Notes: generated by a model not told the origin, from the sequence alone. Positions 7,496 through 16,441 are shown, counted from the stretch's first letter. The stretch: DNA of 64,000 nucleotides from Serratia oryzae (GCF_001976145.1 NZ_MOXD01000005.1:124001-188000); one strand, 5' to 3'. Numbers and translations are program-made.

Positions 7496-9541
7496 TTACT
7501 TTGAGAGATCAATCTGGTAGAGGCTCATACCATTACCGTCATCGGCTTTGTAGACGCTGATATTCATCAAACCGATGCTCTGCGCATAGGCCAGTTTATC
7601 TGCGGCGGAACGGAAAATAACCGGGCCTGAGGTGGTCACCGGGGCAAAGCGCCAGCTGCGTGCGTTGCCATCCTGTTCGCGTGTCAAGACTGCCCGATTC
7701 TTGATGTAATTAATCAGTACATCGCGGTTATTATCCGGTGATGCATAAATAATCCGCTCCGCCGTGAGGCCAGGGAAACCACCCCCGCCGGTTGCACGAT
7801 AATTGTTGGTGGCAATAATAAACTGCTGGCTTGCATCTATTGCTTGACCTTTATAGGTGAGGTCAACAATCCGTTTGCCGACGGGTTGAGTGATGTCAAT
7901 CTGATATTTCAGGTCATCGGACGTAAACATATCAAAGTTAAAGCTGGGAAATGAGGTCGTCAAGTTTTGCGCCATGTCAGAAGCAGGATCAATCTGATTA
8001 AAGCGCTGTGCTGATTTTTCCAGCCAGTCTTTAACAATATCGCCTGTCACTAACACCGCATAAACCGTATTCGGATAGAGATAGAGATCGGCGGCGTTAT
8101 AGATAGAGAGATTCCCCGCTTCAACTACTGTAAAATCACCGACGCCAGAAAAGCCGCCCTTAAATGGTGCGCTGACAGAGAGAACGGGAATATCGTGATA
8201 TTCAGGGAGGTTAAGATCAACATAAGTCTTGACGTAATCCGCCTGTGCAGCGTTGACAATCTGAATAGCAGAAGCCTCGCCGACATCGGCAAAAAAGGTT
8301 GTCATATCAAAATCACTCCGTCCAATCGGCGTTTTGACATAATCAATCACTTCTTCATGCACGGCCTGAATCGTTTGTAAAATTGAGGGATCGGCAGCGA
8401 CATAGGTTTTTGTGCTCGAATCTAATAGCGTTTTTTCCAATTCTACGCGGGTATTGTCCTTGATGACTTTCCAACCAGACCGATCGTGCTCTAGGGTTAA
8501 ATGAATTAGCCCCACCGCTTTGCCCCAATAGCTGGCCATTACTGCCGGAACGCCATTCAGAAAACCATTTTTGCTGTCGACGCCTTGGGTATTACAGGCA
8601 GCGCTATTACAGGATGCCAATGGGAATTCATTATGGGTATGCCCCATAATGATCGCGTCTATTCCAGGAACTTTTGCAAGATAATAGTTGGCGTTTTCCA
8701 TCTCTGCTGAGTAAGCGTCGGTGCTATAGCCGCCGTGAGAGAGTGCAATAACCAAATCGGCACCTTCAGCCTTCGCCATAGGAACATATTTTTCTGCCGC
8801 TTCAACAACACCGCTGACACCGATCTGTTCAGCCAGCCAGCGCTTGTCCCAGTTCATAATAGGGGGAGGCGTGAAACCAATAACGGCTATCTTGATGGGC
8901 ACCAGGCTTTCCTGACCTTGAGCATCATAGGTTTTCAAGCTTTTATTCAGGATGATATAGGGTTTATAAAGGGGCTTACCGTCCTTTTGGCTCCAGACAT
9001 TGGATGAAACCAACGGAAAATTGGGGCCAACACATTTCTTTTGTTCACTCACTGCAGGCAGAGCCGCTATGTTGAACGTTGCCCCGGTAACCTGGGCCAG
9101 ATAAGGTAAACCGTAATTGAATTCATGATTACCCAAGGTACCCGCATCATAACCTATCTCATCCATCACTTGGTAAATAGCCAGCTTTTCATCACAGCTA
9201 ATCGGATTAACCTGTGCCTGATAGTCTGCCAGTGTGGTGCCTTGAATGGTGTCACCATTATCCAATAGCAAGACATTACCGTATTTACTTTTCATTTCCC
9301 GCAACAGCGTTGCCGTTCGTTCAAACCCGAAGTTCTGATCCTCACTGAGTTTGAAATAATCATAACTCAAGGCGTTGGCATGAAGATCGGTGGTCGCAAC
9401 CAGCGTGAGTTCGCTATTACCAACAATCGGAGTTGCAGTGGTATCTGTTTGATTATTGCTTGAGTCACAGGCGTCTAGCGCCAATACCACGATGGATAGA
9501 AGAGACAGGATAATAATATTTTTCTTAAAACCGGCTAACAT
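7496..9541 (-). CDS. Lipoprotein 5'-nucleotidase / 2',3'-cyclic-nucleotide phosphodiesterase family
   Basis: This is a 681-residue exported enzyme. ATG 9541 is chosen because GGAGAG precedes it by a few bases and a hydrophobic signal with Cys25 in LDAC follows at once, suggesting a lipoprotein with an unusual Asp before the Ala. The N-terminal metallophosphoesterase domain has all the metal-binding motifs: ATTDLHAN, LLDNGDTIQGT, LGNHEFNYG, ALSHGGYS and IMGHTHNEFP. The C-terminal 5'-nucleotidase domain includes NAADLYLYPNTVYAV and ATNNYRATGGGGFPG, the substrate-base stacking region. It resembles CpdB and should release phosphate and nucleosides from nucleotides outside the cytoplasm. It is divergent from phoX across an ERIC-containing gap. 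Confidence 0.88.
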   Translation of the reverse strand: MLAGFKKNIIILSLLSIVVLALDACDSSNNQTDTTATPIVGNSELTLVATTDLHANALSYDYFKLSEDQNFGFERTATLLREMKSKYGNVLLLDNGDTIQGTTLADYQAQVNPISCDEKLAIYQVMDEIGYDAGTLGNHEFNYGLPYLAQVTGATFNIAALPAVSEQKKCVGPNFPLVSSNVWSQKDGKPLYKPYIILNKSLKTYDAQGQESLVPIKIAVIGFTPPPIMNWDKRWLAEQIGVSGVVEAAEKYVPMAKAEGADLVIALSHGGYSTDAYSAEMENANYYLAKVPGIDAIIMGHTHNEFPLASCNSAACNTQGVDSKNGFLNGVPAVMASYWGKAVGLIHLTLEHDRSGWKVIKDNTRVELEKTLLDSSTKTYVAADPSILQTIQAVHEEVIDYVKTPIGRSDFDMTTFFADVGEASAIQIVNAAQADYVKTYVDLNLPEYHDIPVLSVSAPFKGGFSGVGDFTVVEAGNLSIYNAADLYLYPNTVYAVLVTGDIVKDWLEKSAQRFNQIDPASDMAQNLTTSFPSFNFDMFTSDDLKYQIDITQPVGKRIVDLTYKGQAIDASQQFIIATNNYRATGGGGFPGLTAERIIYASPDNNRDVLINYIKNRAVLTREQDGNARSWRFAPVTTSGPVIFRSAADKLAYAQSIGLMNISVYKADDGNGMSLYQIDLSK

Positions 9542-9807
9542 AAGCTCTCCAGGAATAATAGGGGCGTCACTTAAACATTGATGACACCGTCGAAAAAATC
9601 GGTCCATGATTCAATATAAAAATATCAAAATAAAAAACCTCTGTTACATCAGCATTTCATTTTAGTGAACAATGAGATAATAGCTAATAAAAACTGATAA
9701 CTACGCTCTGCCCTATCATCCCGCGATACACTGAATCTAAAAAGTCCGCTGATAATTCTGCGGGTAAGTCGGGACGACTGGAGGCGATGACCCAACGCAC
9801 AGCAAGC

Positions 9808-9934
9808 TATACCCAAAATAATTCGAGTTGCTTGTAGACGGCAATTCCGAGAGTCGCCAGGAGCATAGATAACTATGTGACTGGTGCGAGCGGATGCAGC
9901 CAACATCCAAGCAACTTGAAGTATGAAGGGTATA
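9808..9934. repeat. ERIC element, 127 bp
   Basis: Begins TATACCCAAAATAATTCGAG and ends ACTTGAAGTATGAAGGGTAT plus A, exactly 127 bp, with a central imperfect palindrome. It lies in the divergent gap between the 5'-nucleotidase-type gene and phoX, ending 33 bp before the Pho-box-like site. The remaining bases 9542-9807 contain no recognisable gene and should hold the minus-strand promoter. Confidence 0.92.
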
Positions 9935-9967
9935 GGCTGCATTCTTTAATTTGGCCACTTGCTTACC

Positions 9968-10001
9968 CTGTAACATTTTCGTCACACACTCTGATTAGTA
10001 T
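9968..10001 (+). promoter_or_regulatory. Pho-box-like operator and -10 element of phoX
   Basis: CTGTAACATTTTCGTCACA at 9968-9986 matches about 14 of 19 positions of the PhoB consensus (two CTGTCAT-type repeats 11 bp apart). Nine bases later TAGTAT (9996-10001) can serve as the -10, the usual arrangement when PhoB replaces the -35 contact. It supports phosphate-starvation control of phoX. The match was made by eye. Confidence 0.6.
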
Positions 10002-10073
10002 TCATCGTAATTTTTATCCCAGCAACTCTGGTGAATGTTGCTCATGACACAAACTATTCAGGAAGCGAATACC

Positions 10074-11963
10074 ATGACGAAGAAAATAGAACAACTCACT
10101 AGCTCCCCTCTGCTCAACCCTACCCGGCGCAAGTTGTTGCTCGGCAGCGCTAGTGCCGTTGGCGTAGTCAGTTTCCTCGGCGGCAGCATATTGAGCCTTT
10201 CCAGTGAAGCGCTGGCGGAAAATTTGCCAGCCAGTAATTTATTAGGTTTTAAAGGGATTGCGGCTTCTACTGCCGACGAAGTGGTCATTGCTCCAGGTTA
10301 TAAAGCCGAGGTGCTGATCTCATGGGGCGATCCCTTGGTGGACGGCGCAATGGCGTTCGATCCCAACGGAGGCAACAGCGCAGCCGAACAAGAAAAACAG
10401 TTTGGCGATAACAATGACGGCATGAGTTTCTTCCCTATTGACGACAATCACGGCGTGATGGCGATCAACAACGAATACGTTAACGAACAATACCTGTTCG
10501 CCCATGGCGGCAGCCAGGCCAGCAGCCTGGAAGACGTCCGTAAATCCCAAGCGGCGCACGGCGTATCGATTGTCGCGGTGAAACGCATCGGCGATAGTCA
10601 ACGCTGGCAAGTTGAGCGCCCATCGCGCTATAACCGCCGCATCACCGCCAACAGCGAAATGCAGTTCAGCGGCCCGGCCACGGGCCATCCACTGTTGCAA
10701 ACCGCCGCCGATCCTTCAGGCCGTAGAGTTCTGGGTACGCTCAATAACTGCTCCAACGGAAAAACCCCATGGGGCACCTACCTGACCTGCGAAGAAAACT
10801 TCGAAACCTATTTCGGTACCCAACAGGCGGATTATAAAACCACCCCGGAACAAAAACGCTATGCACTCAAAGCCAACGAACCGGAGCGCAACTGGTCAAC
10901 GTTTGACGAACGTTTCGACGTAGCGAAGAACCCCAATGAGCTCAACCGGTTTGGTTGGATCGTCGAGATCGATCCAATGAACCCGCACTCTACACCGATA
11001 AAACGTACCGCTCTGGGTCGTTTCAAGCATGAGAACGCCGCAGTAACGGTCGCCAAAGACGGTCGCCTGGTGGTTTATATGGGCGATGACGAGCGCGGCG
11101 AGCATATCTACAAATACGTTTCCAAAAACAAAGTCGATAGCAGCAATCCAGCAAATAATCACCGCCTACTGGATGATGGCACGCTGTACGTGGCGCAGTT
11201 TGACGGAGATGCCAACGGCACGCCTTTGAAAGGAACAGGCCGCTGGCTTGCACTTGAGTTTGGTAAAAATGGACTTACGCCAGAAAATGGCTTCCGTGAT
11301 GCAGCCGAGGTCTTAATCTTTGCACGCAAGGCAGCATCACAGGTTGGTGCAACCAAAATGGACCGCCCGGAATGGATTGCTATCAATCCGCATGACGGCC
11401 AAACCTATTGTACATTGACCAACAACAGTAAACGCGGCGAAGAAGGCATGCCGGTCAATGCGGCCAACCCTCGCCCCAACAACCTTTACGGCCAGATCAT
11501 TCGCTGGGATGAAGGCGGTGATGCAACTGCGGAGAATTTCTCTTGGGACATTTATGTACTGGCTGGCAACCCGATTGCCCATCCAGAGGGGGTTAACCGT
11601 GGTACACCAAATATCACCGCAGAAAATACATTTAACAGCCCCGATGGTTTAGGTTTTGACAAGGCGGGCCGTCTGTGGATCCTGACCGATGGCAAATACA
11701 GCAATAAAGGCGATTATCAAGGACAAGGCAATAACCAGATGTTAGTGGGTGATCCGAAAAGTGGCGAAATCCGCCGATTTATGGTTGGACCAAAGTCGTG
11801 CGAATTGACCGGTATCGCCTTCACTCCCGACTACAAGACGATGTTTGTCAACGTACAGCACCCTGGAGAAGAAGGGGATTCACGCTTCCCAAACAACAGC
11901 CCGCGCCCGCGTTCCTCAGTGATCATGGTCACCCGGGAAGATGGTGGCGTGATCGGAGCCTGA
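10074..11963 (+). CDS. phoX: Tat-exported PhoX-family alkaline phosphatase
   Basis: This is a 629-residue phosphatase. ATG 10074 follows AGGAAG by 8 bases; an upstream ATG at 10035 is less well placed. Residues 17-40 form a Tat signal with TRRKLLLGSASAVG and a hydrophobic run ending at SEALA. The mature protein has the PhoX (DUF839) beta-propeller features: NNCSNGKTPWGTYLTCEENF, where the enzyme binds iron and calcium through Cys and Glu residues, HENAAVTVAKDGRLVVYMGD, NPHDGQTYCTLTNNS, FNSPDGLGFDKAGRLWILTD and SCELTGIAFTPDYKTMFVNV. PhoX removes phosphate from many monoesters outside the cytoplasm. The upstream Pho-box-like site fits PhoB control. It closes a cluster of phosphate-ester hydrolases, the others being on the opposite strand. 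Confidence 0.93.
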   Translation: MTKKIEQLTSSPLLNPTRRKLLLGSASAVGVVSFLGGSILSLSSEALAENLPASNLLGFKGIAASTADEVVIAPGYKAEVLISWGDPLVDGAMAFDPNGGNSAAEQEKQFGDNNDGMSFFPIDDNHGVMAINNEYVNEQYLFAHGGSQASSLEDVRKSQAAHGVSIVAVKRIGDSQRWQVERPSRYNRRITANSEMQFSGPATGHPLLQTAADPSGRRVLGTLNNCSNGKTPWGTYLTCEENFETYFGTQQADYKTTPEQKRYALKANEPERNWSTFDERFDVAKNPNELNRFGWIVEIDPMNPHSTPIKRTALGRFKHENAAVTVAKDGRLVVYMGDDERGEHIYKYVSKNKVDSSNPANNHRLLDDGTLYVAQFDGDANGTPLKGTGRWLALEFGKNGLTPENGFRDAAEVLIFARKAASQVGATKMDRPEWIAINPHDGQTYCTLTNNSKRGEEGMPVNAANPRPNNLYGQIIRWDEGGDATAENFSWDIYVLAGNPIAHPEGVNRGTPNITAENTFNSPDGLGFDKAGRLWILTDGKYSNKGDYQGQGNNQMLVGDPKSGEIRRFMVGPKSCELTGIAFTPDYKTMFVNVQHPGEEGDSRFPNNSPRPRSSVIMVTREDGGVIGA

Positions 11964-12566
11964 TGCGTGAATATTTTATTCTGCCTATCTTCTTAACTTT
12001 GCGCCCTACACTTTTACTCACCGATATTCGCAGGATACCAAGCTAGCCCTTCAAATATCGATTCAACACAGGGTTAAGAAGGACAATTGAAACCAATACC
12101 TAATGATATAGTAAAAAACCGTTAAAGAAAAAACCAAGCGTATTAAAAGGTTGAAGCAGCGTATCTCCACACTGATTAATTGGAACAACGACGGCCAATG
12201 ATAAAAGCTAGGGCTGGCTTTGTGACGAAAGTTACGGTATAAAAAACACCTTAATATTTTCAGAAAGATATTGCTGCTTCTATTTCACATTGAGCACAAC
12301 TACTGTTAGAGGTACAGAGTATAGAGCAGACAAGCCCTGGGACAGGTTGGCTCTTCCCCGTCAGGACAGCGATAACAGAAGAATTAGGGAGGAAAATGCC
12401 GATTATTAGGCTATTCTGTAAAAAACCTTATGAGAGTCTTCACGGAAAAAGTTTACTAATATGCCGAGCGACTGTGTCCCTCAATTAAAAATGGTATACT
12501 AATAACTAACTCATTTTCAGATAGTTATCACCGTGGCTCGCTAAGCGGACAACTAATACCTTCTAT
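11964..12566. other. About 600 bp without a recognised gene
   Basis: Both strands were read. The DNA is AT-rich with stops in all frames. A 20-codon frame at 12396-12458 has a GGAGGAAA ribosome-binding sequence but no recognisable product. No terminator with a clear stem and T-run was seen directly after phoX. The stretch may be decayed sequence. Confidence 0.5.
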
Positions 12567-12650
12567 TCATCCCAGTCACTTACTTGACTAAGCGCCTGGG
12601 ACTCGTTCAGTTGCTGCTTACAAATAACTCAAATTATTTTGGGTATTTTA
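12567..12650. repeat. Degenerate partial ERIC element
   Basis: The right two thirds of an ERIC are visible: ATCCCAGTCACTTACTTGAC, the CCTGGGACTCGTTC stem partner, and CAAATTATTTTGGGTATTT. The left end is not recognisable. The right end overlaps the TAA stop codon of the DoxX gene on the minus strand. Confidence 0.65.
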
Positions 12651-13067
12651 CTCTTTATGTGTGTAAGCATTAAATGCAAGCAATAATCCCCCAAATAATG
12701 TTACGTTTTTAAGAAAATGGTATAGTTCATTGTAAAAATGATCAGGGCTAGCAGTCCAAAATGGATGGAACATCAACGTTGATGGTATCAAAAACACTGC
12801 CAAAGTCATAGCTGCCCATCGCGCTTTCCATCCTAAAGCTAGAGCAAAACCACAACCAAGTTCAATTACGATAGCCAATAGAATACCCGGCTTTAAAAGA
12901 ATAGCTGGCACACCAACCTTGCCTAACATAGTCAGAAACGATTCGAAATTGGCTATTTTAATAAAACCTGCAACGATAAATAGGGATGAAAGCATAATCC
13001 CTGCCATACGTACAGCATGATTAACTCTATTAACATTTTTAATATTTACAGCGAGCTGGTTTGTCAT
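12648..13067 (-). CDS. DoxX-family membrane protein
   Basis: This 139-residue protein has four hydrophobic segments (about residues 20-37, 55-78, 82-100 and 115-132), the usual DoxX/SURF4-like layout. Family motifs include LSSLFIVAGFIKIANFESF near the first segment and LAIVIELGCGFALALGWKAR in the middle. AGGA lies 8 bases before the ATG. DoxX proteins are inner-membrane partners of oxidoreductases or stress systems and have no settled reaction. It is the last gene on the strand after the FMN reductase, but a 227-bp gap (13068-13294, nothing recognised) suggests its own promoter. Confidence 0.82.
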   Translation of the reverse strand: MTNQLAVNIKNVNRVNHAVRMAGIMLSSLFIVAGFIKIANFESFLTMLGKVGVPAILLKPGILLAIVIELGCGFALALGWKARWAAMTLAVFLIPSTLMFHPFWTASPDHFYNELYHFLKNVTLFGGLLLAFNAYTHKE

Positions 13068-13294
13068 ATTTAATTCCTATTTTACAAGTTATGATATTAA
13101 AAAATTGACAGCAAGGCGATAATGATAATTTATGGTCTATGTATTGCCACGCAATATTAATAACTTTCTTTCATGTTGTTTTGGCCAAGTTCATGAGTTT
13201 TTTGCTATTCGGTTATGCACGACTCGGTCAACAAATAGCCCACAGTTTATCACTGCCGACTATTTGCAGTTTATATATGGAAAACTGCCTGAAT

Positions 13295-13873
13295 TCACAC
13301 ACCAAGTTTCATAGCTGCTTGAGTCAATGCTGCTCCGACAGCGAGTACCTGCCTTTGTGCGGTAATATCACGTAGATGTCCTTCATCATCAAACGCTGTA
13401 TGTGCTGAACTGAGTGCAAAAGAGTTTGGAATAACCAGAACACCGAGCTTATCCAGAACAGTGCGCATGCTCATTTGAGAGCGTAGGCCACCAAGCAAGC
13501 CGGGTGATGCAGAAACAAGGGCGGCAACTTTGCCTGTGAATAGTGCGGTACCAAGAATACCATTGTTTTGTGGCCTGCTAATCCAATCAATGACATTTTT
13601 CAACAGTGCCGTATATCCACCGTTATATTCAGGGGTAGCTATCAAAAAGCCATCGTGTTGTGCGAAAAGCTCTTGTAATGCTATAACACCTTTCGGTAAA
13701 CCATGCTGTAATTCTTCATCGCCATCATAGATAGGTAACTCAAATTCAGCTAACTGTACAATTTTAACTTCTGCGCCAGTATCCACAGCCCCCTGAGCAG
13801 CTAACTTAAGCAGTTGTTGATTAAAGGAGCCGCGCCGATTACTGCCACAAAATGCCAGTATACGTATAGTCAT
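13295..13873 (-). CDS. NAD(P)H-dependent FMN reductase, ChrR/azoreductase type
   Basis: This 192-residue flavodoxin-like reductase starts at ATG 13873 with GGAGG 8-10 bases upstream. The FMN phosphate loop is FCGSNRRGSFNQ at residues 8-19. The isoalloxazine-contacting motif is TPEYNGGYTALLKNVIDW at about residues 80-97, and ALVSASPGLLGGLRSQ is typical of the NADPH-dependent FMN reductase family (chromate, quinone and azo reductases). It should transfer electrons from NAD(P)H to quinones, nitro or azo compounds in the cytoplasm. It lies 33 bp after the hydroxylaminobenzoate lyase-like gene on the same strand, so the two are probably co-transcribed. Confidence 0.88.
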   Translation of the reverse strand: MTIRILAFCGSNRRGSFNQQLLKLAAQGAVDTGAEVKIVQLAEFELPIYDGDEELQHGLPKGVIALQELFAQHDGFLIATPEYNGGYTALLKNVIDWISRPQNNGILGTALFTGKVAALVSASPGLLGGLRSQMSMRTVLDKLGVLVIPNSFALSSAHTAFDDEGHLRDITAQRQVLAVGAALTQAAMKLGV

Positions 13874-13906
13874 TAATGGTTTCCTCCAAAACAAATTGGG
13901 CAAGGT

Positions 13907-14407
13907 TTATTGTAGATGAGAGGGTGGCGCTTTGTATTCAATCGCCCCATCTGGAAGAAAAAACATTATTAACGCTTTTCCTTCCACTGTTGGGAAATGT
14001 TCACTCATCGGTTCAAATACACGCCATCCCGCTGTAGTACCACAGAAGTTAGCACCCGACTCAAGTGGAATGATCATATTGATCTCTCCTTTAGTATGGC
14101 TGTGGTATTGACCTTTTACATTGCATAGAAGACCACTTTCAATGCTCATGCCTGCTGTATTAAAACCAATCTCAGCAAGGCGTCCGCGGCGATAACTCGG
14201 GCCCTCTATCTCAACATAAGCAACCCACCCCTCTTCAACCCCGAGTCGCAACAAGCGTGATAATGTCTGATAAGTACCCGTATTGGGCCCATAATGCATG
14301 TTCAAATATTCTGCTAGCTCATTATCAAGTGGCATTCCACGAATTGCGTCACATACTCGATGCACCACGTCAAGAAACTCTTTTTTATGTTTTTCACTGT
14401 TTGACAT
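13907..14407 (-). CDS. DUF4863 protein, 4-hydroxylaminobenzoate lyase-like
   Basis: This is a 166-residue protein with AGGA 9 bases before the ATG. Residues 1-60 are helical (EFLDVVHRVCDAIRGMPLD, then ELAEYLNMHYGP). The rest looks like a small cupin-type barrel with YHSHTKGEINMIIPL, which could bind a metal, and NFCGTTAGWRVFEP followed by HFPTVEGKALIMFFLPDGAI. I recognise this as the DUF4863 family that includes p-hydroxylaminobenzoate lyase (PnbB), which turns 4-hydroxylaminobenzoate into protocatechuate and ammonia. The family call rests on recall, and the substrate here is unproven. The neighbouring reductase and NimR-like regulator fit a role in handling nitro-derived hydroxylamines. Confidence 0.65.
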   Translation of the reverse strand: MSNSEKHKKEFLDVVHRVCDAIRGMPLDNELAEYLNMHYGPNTGTYQTLSRLLRLGVEEGWVAYVEIEGPSYRRGRLAEIGFNTAGMSIESGLLCNVKGQYHSHTKGEINMIIPLESGANFCGTTAGWRVFEPMSEHFPTVEGKALIMFFLPDGAIEYKAPPSHLQ

Positions 14408-14480
14408 ATAGAGGATTCCTTATGTTTTCAACAACCTTGATATAGGCCGTTTTTTCAATTTTTTCGTTCAAGCCAAAACA

Positions 14481-15040
14481 TTATTTTCCGTATAATTTTT
14501 TATAAATAGAATCTGTAGATACTGGGCTAGAATAACATCGGTTAAGACCATCCCTTCGCCAACAATATGATATCTTTGTAAATTTCCATGTAAAAATAGC
14601 TATAATAGCTGTAAAAAGTGGTAATGAGATCATAAAAATAAAATCCGTTTTCATACTAAAACGCACTACACACTGGATCCACAAAAATGATGCAAACAAA
14701 GATTCCGGGATCCAGGAAAACAACATTAATGGAATACTCATACTATTAAACTGTATTCTTTGCCATGAAGAGATAGGGTGGTAAAAATATAGACTGGGCT
14801 TTGGTATAAGACCATCTCTAAAAGAGCGATAATTAATCCCCTCCCTCTATTGTAAAGAACAATCACCCGATTGCGGAGCACCCATGCTAGTACAAAAGGC
14901 ATTAACACAATAAATGCTAACAACCAACGATAAAAAGAGATTGTAGCCGGATCTATTACATCAGTTGATGCTTTATTAACAACATTAATCGACCAGATCA
15001 ATACGGCAAATAATGGAAATAGAAAACTCATAAAGCCCAT
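14481..15040 (-). pseudogene. EamA/DMT-family exporter, internally deleted and frameshifted
   Basis: The N-terminal part starts at 15040 or 15031 and reads MSFLFPLFAVLIWSINVV, then ATISFYRWLLAFIVLMPF and MVLYQSPVY, the start of an EamA drug/metabolite transporter. It then leaves the family sequence and meets a stop at 14738. A second frame from about 14741 resumes with the C-terminal part of such a transporter (IPLMLFSWIPESLFASFLWI, then LPLFTAIIAIF) and shifts again after that point. About half of the usual 290-300 residues, the middle helices, are missing. The gene cannot make a working ten-helix transporter. It lies between the AraC-type regulator and the lyase-like gene, where an exporter would be expected. 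Confidence 0.75.
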
Positions 15041-15421
15041 AGGCAAGATATATCCTTACGCGGACACTGTATACAATGAACGTACCAATCATCCTGTCGT
15101 TCATTTCGGAACAACTTCGTAAATAAGTTAAGTTTGCCGGTCACCCAGTGGTAGCATCATGACATTAAGCGGCGAGAGTGTTTAACGTACAAACAACTGC
15201 ATAGTTACTCCGCTGATACTAACATCTATACCTTGATGCTCATTTTACTCCGGTCGAATGAGTGACGTCTGTCCCTTTCTCGTCCAGCATAACGAGGGTA
15301 ATAATGCAGTTTCCCTCGTAGTGCTTTAGGGTTACAAGGAGTATAGGACTGAAACGAATTGACCAGATACGCATAATATGACAGTTTATATCTAAAATAT
15401 GCCATTATTTATACTGCCCCT
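15041..15421. other. Divergent intergenic region, no gene
   Basis: These 381 bases separate the decayed exporter from the AraC-type regulator and have stops in all frames. The last 60 bases before the regulator are AT-rich (GCATAATATGACAG, CCATTATTTATACTGCC) and probably hold its promoter. I saw no convincing paired operator half-sites. Confidence 0.5.
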
Positions 15422-16204
15422 ATGTTGATCGATCCAGAGACATCTCCCCTGCCTGTAGTCGCCCTGCAGATAGATGTAGACGGTACTCTACCTGAGCAAT
15501 TGCCTCATCATCATAGCAAGGGACAGTTGGTCATCTCTTTGAGTGGTAGTACTGCTTGCCAAGTACCAGATGCACTTTGGTTGGTGCCGCCGCAGTCAGC
15601 TATCTGGATTCCACCAGGCATCCCTCATCACAGCCATGTTACATCCAAAGCACGCTTTCATTTCTTGTTCATCGATCCCAGCGCAGCCCGTATGCCAACT
15701 CAGTGCTGCAGCTTGACACTGTCACCATTGGTCAGGGAAATTATTTTACATCTAAGTGGGTTACCACAGCATTATGAAAGCACGGATCGTACTGGCAGAC
15801 TGGTGCAGGTGCTGTTGGACGAACTGGTTGATTTGCCGATGGAATCTATCTACTTCCCATTACCCAACGATCCTAGATTGCGTCGGATTGCCGAGGCTTT
15901 ACGTAGAAACCCGGCTGACCGTAGAACCATTGTGCAATGGGCAGAGCACGTGGCAATGAGTGAGCGATCCTTGGCTCGCAGGATCTACCATAGCACCGGA
16001 ATGAGTTTTGGTCAGTGGAGGCGACAATTGCATCTGGTGGTAGCTGTGCAAAAGCTGTCGATAGGGTTACCAGTACAACAGGTTGCAGATGAGCTTGGTT
16101 ACGATTCATCCGCTGCCTTCATTGTCATGTTCAAGAAAGCACTAGGGCAGTCCCCTGGGCAATATGCGACACAGTTACATCGGCGCTTCGATGTTTATAG
16201 GTAA
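15422..16204 (+). CDS. AraC-family regulator resembling NimR
   Basis: This 260-residue regulator has an N-terminal cupin sensor domain (LPHHHSKGQLVISLSG at residues 27-42; ALWLVPPQSAIWIPPGIPHH at 51-70; FHFLFIDPSAARMPTQCC) and a C-terminal double helix-turn-helix (IVQWAEHVAMSERSLARRI; SIGLPVQQVADELGYDSSAA with FIVMFKKALGQSPGQY). The cupin signature and length are close to E. coli NimR, which represses the divergently placed nimT exporter for 2-nitroimidazole. By analogy it probably controls the divergent minus-strand genes, whose exporter is now broken. The ligand is unknown. Confidence 0.85.
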   Translation: MLIDPETSPLPVVALQIDVDGTLPEQLPHHHSKGQLVISLSGSTACQVPDALWLVPPQSAIWIPPGIPHHSHVTSKARFHFLFIDPSAARMPTQCCSLTLSPLVREIILHLSGLPQHYESTDRTGRLVQVLLDELVDLPMESIYFPLPNDPRLRRIAEALRRNPADRRTIVQWAEHVAMSERSLARRIYHSTGMSFGQWRRQLHLVVAVQKLSIGLPVQQVADELGYDSSAAFIVMFKKALGQSPGQYATQLHRRFDVYR

Positions 16205-16302
16205 GTCGTATTAAGATGCTGTCCAGTAACATTGATCTTACCCACGAACAATGGACACACGGCTAATGAAGCCAATATCCAATGACATACAGGATGATAT
16301 AC

Positions 16303-16332
16303 AAAAAAACCCAAGCTTATCAAAAGCTTGGG
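16303..16332 (-). terminator. Intrinsic terminator of the serine tRNA gene
   Basis: On the minus strand CCCAAGCTT pairs perfectly with AAGCTTGGG around a 5-base loop, followed by seven T. It lies 10 bases past the CCA end of the tRNA. Confidence 0.9.
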
Positions 16333-16341
16333 GTCAAAATA

Positions 16342-16429
16342 TGGCGGAGGAGCAGAGATTCGAACTCTGGAACGGTTTCCCGTCGACGGTTTTCAAGACC
16401 GTTGCCTTCAGCCACTCGGCCACCCCTCC
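16342..16429 (-). tRNA. serT: tRNA-Ser(UGA)
   Basis: The 88-nt gene reads GGAGGGGTGGCCGAGTGGCT at the 5' end and ends with CTCCTCCGCCA, with the CCA encoded. The acceptor stem pairs GGAGGGG with its partner near the 3' end, and the T arm has GTTCGAATC. The anticodon stem-loop CGGT-CTTGAAA-ACCG gives anticodon TGA. A long variable arm, as expected for serine tRNAs, is present (CGACGGGAAACCGTTC region). Its place beside yccA matches serT in E. coli. It decodes UCA and related serine codons. Confidence 0.97.
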
Positions 16430-16441
16430 GCAACGAAGCGA

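Noticed and set aside
12396-12458. 20-codon frame with a strong GGAGGAAA sequence
   Set aside because: Too short and without homology; chance occurrence is likely. Mentioned only in the gene-free region entry.
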